A stretch of DNA of 10,059 bases from DATIHT01 sp964348615 (GTDB lineage: Bacteria; Patescibacteriota; Microgenomatia; Curtissbacterales; GWA2-41-24). The stretch's first letter is position 1; every line of letters starts with the position of its first letter. The notes beneath the pieces are model-generated. The model was not told the DNA's origin and did not search any database. It worked only from the letters and a program-made list of their open reading frames with translations. Positions 5,932 through 10,059 of this stretch are shown here, in pieces. Both the position numbers and the translations under genes were made by a program. Location of the stretch: assembly GCA_964348615.1 (NCBI GenBank), contig CAYGDE010000026.1:1-10059 (forward strand), given 5' to 3'.

Positions 5932-6981
5932 ATGATAAAAGTTGCAATTAACGGTTTTGGCAGGATTGGTAGGCAGGCGTTTAAGGTCTATTTCGAAAAC
6001 CACAGGGATGAAATGCAGGTTGTTGCAGTAAACGACCTTTGTGATGCTGCAACTCTTGCGCACCTTTTGAAACACGATTCTGTTTACCACACCTGGGATA
6101 AAAAAGTTGAGGGTAAAAATTTAATTGAAGATATTAAAGGTGCCCAAGATGGCGACGTTGTTGGCAAACTAATTGTAGATGGCATGGAGATTGCCACTTA
6201 CGCAACAAAAGACCCTGCAAAGCTACCTTGGGGAGAATTAGGCATCGATGTTGTTATTGAGTCTACCGGGCGGTTTACAAAACGCGACGATGCGGCAAAG
6301 CATATTTCTGCCGGTGCTAAAAAAGTAGTAATTTCGGCACCTGGCAAAGAAACTCCAACGATTCTTCTGGGGGTGAATGAAGAAGCTTATAAGGGAGAAA
6401 ATATTATTAACAATGCTTCTTGTACGACAAATTGTATTGCGCCGGTTGCCAAGGCGATAAACGTCGCTTTTGGAATTCAAAAGGCCATGATGACAACGGT
6501 GCATGCTGTTACTGCCGAACAAAACCTGGTAGATGGGCCTCCGCCTGGAGGAAAGGCTAACGATTTAAGAAGGGCAAGGGCCGCTTATGTGAATATAATC
6601 CCAACGACAACTGGTGCTGCGATTTCCACAACAGAAGCAATACCAGAGTTGAAAGGGAAGTTTGATGGGGTAGCACTGCGGGTGCCGGTTGCTTGTGGTT
6701 CGCTTTCCGACATGACATTTTTGCTTTCTAAAAAAGTTACAGTAGATGAAGTTAATAAAGCTTTGTATGATGCGGCCGCAAAGTCCGAGGGGATAATGGC
6801 AGTTTTAGACGAGCCCTTAGTTTCTTCGGATATTATTGGTAGGAGTGAATCTGCTATTGTCGATCTTTCCCTTACCCAAGTAGTGGATGGGGACATGGTA
6901 AAAGTATTTGTTTGGTATGACAATGAGTATGGTTACTCAAACCGATTAATAGAGCAAGTTATCTCTATTGGTAACTCCTAG
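5932..6981 (+). CDS. gap: Glyceraldehyde-3-phosphate dehydrogenase, type I
   Basis: A 349-residue phosphorylating GAPDH, which oxidises glyceraldehyde 3-phosphate to 1,3-bisphosphoglycerate with NAD+ in the cytoplasmic lower glycolysis pathway. The NAD-binding site opens with KVAINGFGRIGR (3-14); VAVNDL (31-36) keeps the Asp that favours NAD over NADP. The catalytic site is ASCTTNC with Cys164, and His191 in TTVHAVT is the base partner. RRARAAYVNIIPTTTGAA (214-231) forms the inorganic phosphate site and WYDNEYGYSNR (328-338) is the family's C-terminal signature. It is slightly longer than the usual 330-340 residues owing to extra residues around 62-76. The ATG at 5932 is fixed by the conserved N-terminus; no clear Shine-Dalgarno precedes it. 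It is followed on the same strand by an unknown gene and nnrD, whose product repairs the hydrated NADH that GAPDH is known to produce. Confidence 0.98.
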   Translation: MIKVAINGFGRIGRQAFKVYFENHRDEMQVVAVNDLCDAATLAHLLKHDSVYHTWDKKVEGKNLIEDIKGAQDGDVVGKLIVDGMEIATYATKDPAKLPWGELGIDVVIESTGRFTKRDDAAKHISAGAKKVVISAPGKETPTILLGVNEEAYKGENIINNASCTTNCIAPVAKAINVAFGIQKAMMTTVHAVTAEQNLVDGPPPGGKANDLRRARAAYVNIIPTTTGAAISTTEAIPELKGKFDGVALRVPVACGSLSDMTFLLSKKVTVDEVNKALYDAAAKSEGIMAVLDEPLVSSDIIGRSESAIVDLSLTQVVDGDMVKVFVWYDNEYGYSNRLIEQVISIGNS

Positions 6982-7061
6982 CGTTTGTAATTACTCCGTT
7001 TTTAAAAAATGCACTCAGAAGTTTGAATTTCAAGTTTTTTGGGCGTACAATTTCCTCCAAT

Positions 7062-7610
7062 ATGGCAACTGAACATGGCAAATTTGCCCTCTTTCGCGAA
7101 TTTGTTGAAAGTTTACCACCAAGTAAATGGCTTCAAGATAGTGGTGCAGTAATGCTGGATGAATTGTCCCCTGAGCTTAAAGAACTTTTGGACGAGCAAG
7201 ACCCTTTTTTACTTTATGCAGTTTGTGGCTTAATTAAGCCAAATCATCGTACAGAAGGGTTGGTTTTTACTATAAAAAAAATAGGCCAGAATTTTGTCAG
7301 CCAGTCCGGTTCACAATTGGTGAAGGATAACATTTTGGAAATTGGAAAAGCCGCAGAATGTGTAGTGAGGGTGTTGATGGAGCAGGGAATTATTGTCTGC
7401 AAAAAGGATTCGGAGAGGCAATGGCCTGTTGGTATTAATGCACAATTAAAATTTGTAGCTGATGAAATGAAAAAAGCCAATTTTTATAATATTTTGGCCC
7501 AGTTTGGTGAAAAAGCAGGTGCGGGACAAAATGAAATAAGCTGGCATTTAAGTGTTTCAAAAGCAATTAGAGATGCATTCGTACCCGTTGATGATATAGG
7601 ATTAAGGTAA
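7062..7610 (+). CDS. Unrecognised 182-residue cytoplasmic protein between GAPDH and nnrD
   Basis: I do not recognise a family. The protein is soluble: no signal peptide or membrane segment. It looks mostly helical, with an acidic stretch (MLDELSPELKELLDEQD, 31-47), a possible helix-turn unit at LEIGKAAECVVRVLMEQGIIV (92-112) followed by RQWPVG (119-124), and a helix FVADEMKKANFYNILAQFG (131-149). It has three Cys (55, 100, 113) not spaced as a metal site. The stretch 92-124 could pass for a small winged-helix-like module, but that is speculative. ATG 7062 is taken; an in-frame TTG at 7023 would add 13 residues. The stop TAA overlaps the nnrD ATG by one base (TAATG), which makes translational coupling likely and supports this being a real gene. 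The spacer after GAPDH is 80 nt, with no clear terminator. Confidence 0.8.
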   Translation: MATEHGKFALFREFVESLPPSKWLQDSGAVMLDELSPELKELLDEQDPFLLYAVCGLIKPNHRTEGLVFTIKKIGQNFVSQSGSQLVKDNILEIGKAAECVVRVLMEQGIIVCKKDSERQWPVGINAQLKFVADEMKKANFYNILAQFGEKAGAGQNEISWHLSVSKAIRDAFVPVDDIGLR

Positions 7611-8443
7611 TGGATCTTTCTAAAATTTATCCTCCTCGCCCAACTGATGCCCATAAAGGAAATTATGGCAGTGTTTTGGTAGTTTGCGGTTCTAAGCTTT
7701 ATTCCGGTGCTGCAACATTTGCATCGATTGGGGCACTTAGAGCTGGAGCGGATTTGGTGACGTTGTGTGCTCCAGAGCGGGCTGCTAATGTGGCTGCAAA
7801 TCATCTTTTTGACCTTATGACTTTTCCCTTAAAAGGTGATGAGATTTCTACAAAAAACATTCCCGATATTTTAGATTGTGCGCATTTGCGCAAGGTAAAT
7901 AGTGCGGTTGTTGGCTGCGGGTTGGGTAGAAAAGTTACCACATTTGCCGCAATTTATAAGCTGATTGAAAAATTGAATGTTCCTATGGTTTTGGATGCAG
8001 ATGCACTGCGGGCGATTGCAAAATCGCCAGAAGCAATTTCCGGCAAACAAGCAATTCTTACGCCCCATTTGGGGGAGCTGGCAATTTTGTTGGGACAGCG
8101 GGAAATAAGTAACAATTTTGAGGCCAAATTGACAGCTTGCAAACAAGCGGCCCAAAAATATCATGCAGTAGTTCTTTTAAAAGGGGCAGTGGATATAATT
8201 TCCGATGGAACTTCTACAATTACCAGTAATTCCGGTTGCCCTTTTATGACAAAAGGCGGAACAGGAGACATTTTGGCTGGAATTTGCGGTGCACTTCTGG
8301 CTCGCGGAGTAGGTTTGTTTGAAGCTGCCCATTTTGGCGCATATATAAACGGAAGGGCAGGAGAATTGGCGGGGGATAAATTTGGAGAAGGAATGGTAGC
8401 TTCGGATATGCTGGGATACATACCCCGTGTCATAAGAACATAG
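7610..8443 (+). CDS. nnrD: ADP-dependent NAD(P)H-hydrate dehydratase
   Basis: A 277-residue stand-alone YjeF C-terminal (ribokinase-like) domain. It dehydrates S-NADHX and S-NADPHX back to NADH and NADPH using ADP, or ATP in some relatives. Motifs: HKGNYGSVLVVCGS (15-28), SIGALRAGADLVTL (39-52), VLDADAL (127-133), the conserved LTPHLGEL (150-157), LLKGAVDI (189-196) and the catalytic-site TKGGTGDILAG (214-224) with Asp220; the C-terminal GMVASDMLGYIP (261-272) is also typical. The usual NPG before this site is replaced by SGCPFM. The N-terminal epimerase domain (NnrE) often fused to it is absent and no separate one is in this window. The start ATG is fixed by overlap with the upstream TAA. 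The link to GAPDH, a known source of NADHX, is functional and not only positional. Confidence 0.95.
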   Translation: MDLSKIYPPRPTDAHKGNYGSVLVVCGSKLYSGAATFASIGALRAGADLVTLCAPERAANVAANHLFDLMTFPLKGDEISTKNIPDILDCAHLRKVNSAVVGCGLGRKVTTFAAIYKLIEKLNVPMVLDADALRAIAKSPEAISGKQAILTPHLGELAILLGQREISNNFEAKLTACKQAAQKYHAVVLLKGAVDIISDGTSTITSNSGCPFMTKGGTGDILAGICGALLARGVGLFEAAHFGAYINGRAGELAGDKFGEGMVASDMLGYIPRVIRT

Positions 8444-8460
8444 AATTACTTCCTTTTGGA

Positions 8461-8484
8461 CATTTTAAAAAACGTTCGACTGGA
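8461..8484 (+). repeat. Intergenic 24-nt repeat, copy 2
   Basis: It differs from 5727-5750 at two positions and ends in ACGTTCGACTGGA. It begins 18 nt after the nnrD stop. It has no hairpin of its own and no U-run, so it does not read as a simple terminator. Confidence 0.75.
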
Positions 8485-8518
8485 TTGTTCGGGGTCCTGT
8501 CATTAGTTTGATTTTTGT

Positions 8519-8564
8519 TACTTATACTTGATACCTAATACACAATACCTGATACTGTACTTGT
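8519..8564 (+). repeat. Degenerate 7-bp tandem repeat running into a start codon
   Basis: Successive units start with TAC every 7 bp: TACTTA (a 6-mer), TACTTGA, TACCTAA, TACACAA, TACCTGA, TACTG (a 5-mer), TACTTGT. The last unit overlaps the GTG start at 8563 of the membrane protein. TATACT at 8523-8528 inside it could serve as a -10 box, so the array may also carry the promoter. Confidence 0.75.
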
Positions 8565-9783
8565 GAAGCGGTTTTTGCCTTTTTTATTGCCTACTACTCT
8601 TCTGCTTTTTTGCATTTTTTCAAGCGTCCTTATCCATAGGTCTTCTTGGTTTGTGCAAGACAAGCATTTTGTAAAGCTTGCAACCAGTTTTACAAAGGGT
8701 GATTTGTTTTTGAACCCGATTAATCTTCCAGACGGGGACTTTGCCGATTATTTTGGCAAACAGTATTTATTTTTTGGCCCAATGCCAGCGGTTATTTTGG
8801 TGCCTTTTGTTTTGTTGTTTGGAGCTGGTTTTCCTCAAATGTTTTTGTCGCTTTTTGGGCTGGTTGTTACGTTTGTCGGCGTATTTTTACTTTGCAGGAA
8901 GTTTAAATTTGATGATGTTGATTCGCTGTGGCTTTCAATTTTCTTTGTTTTTGGAACGGTATATTTCTTTGTGGGGGTGGTGAATATTTCTGCCTATGTG
9001 GTACAAGCCGTTGCAGTGCCTTTTGTTATTTTGGCGATTTTGGAATACTTTACAAAACGCAGATGGTTTTTAATTGGGCTTTTAACAGCTGCTGCAATTT
9101 TTACCAGGGTTACATATTTGGGGGTAGCTGTTTTTTTCGTTTTGGAAATTTTAAGACAGAGGAAAAATATCGATATAAAACAGGCACTCTTGGCGTTTTT
9201 AATTCCAATTTTGGTGTGTGTTTTTCTTTTGGGTGTTTATAACTTCAGACGTTTTCATTCTCCTTTTGATACAGGGTACACAAGAAACGTTTCGGTTTTA
9301 AACAAGCCAGAAGGAAATTGGCAAAAAGGTTTTTTTAGTCCGGCGCATATCCCTGGTAATTTATATTCTTTATTTGTGATGGCTCCGGAAGTTGTAAGGA
9401 TTGGCGAGTTGGAATTTGTTTTGAAGTTTCCGTATGTTCGCGCAAGCGGATGGGGGATGTCGATTTTTCTAACTTCGCCACTTTTTGTTTATCTTTTATT
9501 GTCTAAGGGCAAGGAGTATACAAGATCTGCACTTATTTCAATTTTCGCGTTGGCTCTGCCTTCGATGATTTATTTTGGGATTGGTTCTGCGCAATATGGT
9601 TATCGGTATGCTTTGGATTTTATTCCGCTTTTGTTTTTGATTTTACTTTCAGCATTCGCAAAGGGTGTGCCAACTTTTGCAAAGTGGTTAATTTTTGTTG
9701 GTGTTTTGTTTAATCTACTTTATTGTATGAGCATTTGGAACTCTTGGCCGTTGTTTGATTTTTTGGCAAAACTTTGGGGTTGA
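8563..9783 (+). CDS. Polytopic membrane protein, probable GT-C (PMT/GT39-like) glycosyltransferase
   Basis: A 406-residue protein with about ten membrane segments (near 4-24, 74-90, 93-112, 121-140, 143-161, 167-195, 206-226, 300-314, 321-339, 348-365, 371-391). A first extracytoplasmic loop (25-73) carries VQDKHFVKLA and PDGDFADYFGKQYLFFGPMP, and a second large loop lies at 227-299. The aromatic SAQYGYRYALDFIPLLF (342-358) is a pattern seen in bacterial GT-C proteins. GT-C enzymes take sugars from polyprenyl-phosphate donors outside the membrane, which is what the Dpm1-like enzyme at 3932-4762 would make; that link is inference. The textbook N-terminal DE or DD motif is not clear (QD at 32-33), so it may be a related membrane protein of other function. 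GTG 8563 is the only start that keeps the first membrane helix. The TGA stop overlaps the next promoter's -35. Confidence 0.75.
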   Translation: MKRFLPFLLPTTLLLFCIFSSVLIHRSSWFVQDKHFVKLATSFTKGDLFLNPINLPDGDFADYFGKQYLFFGPMPAVILVPFVLLFGAGFPQMFLSLFGLVVTFVGVFLLCRKFKFDDVDSLWLSIFFVFGTVYFFVGVVNISAYVVQAVAVPFVILAILEYFTKRRWFLIGLLTAAAIFTRVTYLGVAVFFVLEILRQRKNIDIKQALLAFLIPILVCVFLLGVYNFRRFHSPFDTGYTRNVSVLNKPEGNWQKGFFSPAHIPGNLYSLFVMAPEVVRIGELEFVLKFPYVRASGWGMSIFLTSPLFVYLLLSKGKEYTRSALISIFALALPSMIYFGIGSAQYGYRYALDFIPLLFLILLSAFAKGVPTFAKWLIFVGVLFNLLYCMSIWNSWPLFDFLAKLWG

Positions 9784-9809
9784 CACCAATTTAAATGGGT
9801 TGTTATACT
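9780..9809 (+). promoter_or_regulatory. Strong sigma-70-type promoter for the leader and tRNA-Ala
   Basis: TTGACA (9780-9785), an 18-nt spacer, then TATACT (9804-9809) preceded by TG at 9801-9802, so the -35 is a perfect consensus match, the -10 is one base off, and an extended -10 is present. The -35 overlaps the TGA stop of the upstream gene. Transcription would begin near 9816. Confidence 0.8.
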
Positions 9810-9815
9810 ACTCGG

Positions 9816-9981
9816 CAGTGATTAATTCACTCGCTGCTATTTGCGCAGCAACTTTGGGATCCTAACTTTATATGTTGAATTTTACAAGAATTTCAAACTC
9901 CAAGTGCCATTTGGCGCGGTAAAAAGTTAGCTTTTCCCAACTTTAAAACAATACTTTGACTCGATTGAGTGCACGACAATC
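9816..9981 (+). ncRNA. Structured leader between promoter and tRNA-Ala, possible small RNA
   Basis: About 165 nt with no credible ORF and several possible hairpins: AGTGA/TCACT (9817-9831), GCTGC/GCAGC (9833-9849), GTGCC/GGCGC around ATTT (9904-9917, one G-U pair) and AAAGTT/AACTTT (9923-9944). It could be a long tRNA precursor leader trimmed by RNase P or an unknown small RNA. No known RNA family is recognised. Confidence 0.35.
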
Positions 9982-9982
9982 G
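9960..9982 (+). repeat. CTCGATTGA...CAATCG hairpin element, copy 2
   Basis: CGATTG (9962-9967) pairs with CAATCG (9977-9982) around a 9-nt loop; the last base is nucleotide 1 of the tRNA. It is similar to 5823-5839. As it abuts the mature tRNA 5' end it may matter for RNase P processing. Confidence 0.4.
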
Positions 9983-10054
9983 GGCCGGTAGCTCATTTGG
10001 TAGAGCGCTGCACTTGCACTGCAGAGGTGGGGAGTCCGAATCTCCTCCGGTCCA
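9982..10054 (+). tRNA. tRNA-Ala (anticodon TGC)
   Basis: A 73-nt cloverleaf: acceptor GGGCCGG/CCGGTCC, D stem GCTC/GAGC, anticodon stem CTGCA/TGCAG with loop CTTGCAC and anticodon TGC at 10015-10017, T stem GGGAG/CTCCT. The third acceptor pair is G-U (G3:U70), the identity element of alanine tRNA. Discriminator A73 is present; CCA is not encoded (CACTT follows), so it must be added by the CCA-adding enzyme. The T loop reads TCCGAAT, with C in place of the near-universal U55. Confidence 0.96.
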
Positions 10055-10059
10055 CACTT

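Noticed and set aside
7484..7804. Minus-strand open frame over the orphan/nnrD junction
   Set aside because: It is antisense to nnrD, whose motifs are unmistakable, and has no recognisable feature.
8444..8518. Rho-independent terminator after nnrD
   Set aside because: The A-run and T-run are present but no stable GC hairpin directly precedes a U-tract.
9873..9923. A 16-codon ORF in the tRNA leader (MLNFTRIS...)
   Set aside because: Too short, no ribosome binding site, no leader-peptide codon pattern.
9956..9961. TTGACT as -35 of a second tRNA promoter
   Set aside because: The matching -10 would fall at or inside the tRNA body, so it cannot direct mature tRNA synthesis.
1..10059. CRISPR array, transposase, integrase or phage gene
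   Set aside because: No regularly spaced direct repeats of CRISPR size and no mobile-element protein motifs were seen in any frame.

Overview
The window looks like a scaffold piece from a bacterium of the Candidate Phyla Radiation (Patescibacteria), probably a Microgenomates-type lineage. This placement is inference: it rests on the AT-rich composition, the density of small cell-envelope glycosyltransferase genes, a compact sortase with a short Ser/Pro-rich partner, near-absent Shine-Dalgarno sequences, and short repeats between genes. TGA is used as a normal stop (GT4 ending at 2838, sortase, Ser/Pro-rich protein, GT-C protein), so the recoded TGA=Gly lineages are unlikely. A run of exactly 100 N (1557-1656) is a scaffold gap of unknown true length and cuts one gene.

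Region 1-2838 is a cell-surface glycan segment. On the minus strand lie an incomplete GT2 glycosyltransferase (runs off the left edge) and a SAM methyltransferase ending in a Trm112-like zinc ribbon, whose N-terminus is lost in the gap. On the plus strand, right after the gap, is a GT4 glycosyltransferase. A perfect 23-nt palindrome sits one base before its start codon.

Region 2830-5662 is a minus-strand cluster read in the order Ser/Pro-rich secreted membrane-anchored protein, sortase, Dpm1-like polyprenyl-phosphate GT2, and GT4. The first three genes overlap or nearly touch, so co-transcription is likely. The GT4 gene converges on the plus-strand GT4 gene and their last 9 bases overlap. A plausible joint role is making, glycosylating and anchoring a surface protein.

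Region 5663-5931 is a divergent intergenic region. It holds two facing promoter cores with the same 12-mer GGTATAGTTTTT and several short repeats. To its right, on the plus strand, are GAPDH, an unrecognised 182-residue protein, and NnrD (NAD(P)H-hydrate dehydratase), the last two overlapping in TAATG. GAPDH is a known source of hydrated NADH and NnrD repairs it, so this is a credible glycolysis/cofactor-repair unit.

Region 8444-10059 begins with a spacer holding a 24-nt repeat (22/24 identical to one upstream of GAPDH) and a run of 7-bp repeats reaching the start codon of a polytopic GT-C-like membrane protein. A strong promoter (TTGACA-N18-TATACT with extended -10) overlaps that gene's stop codon. 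It leads through about 165 nt of hairpin-rich sequence to tRNA-Ala(UGC) at the right edge, which has C instead of the near-universal U at position 55.
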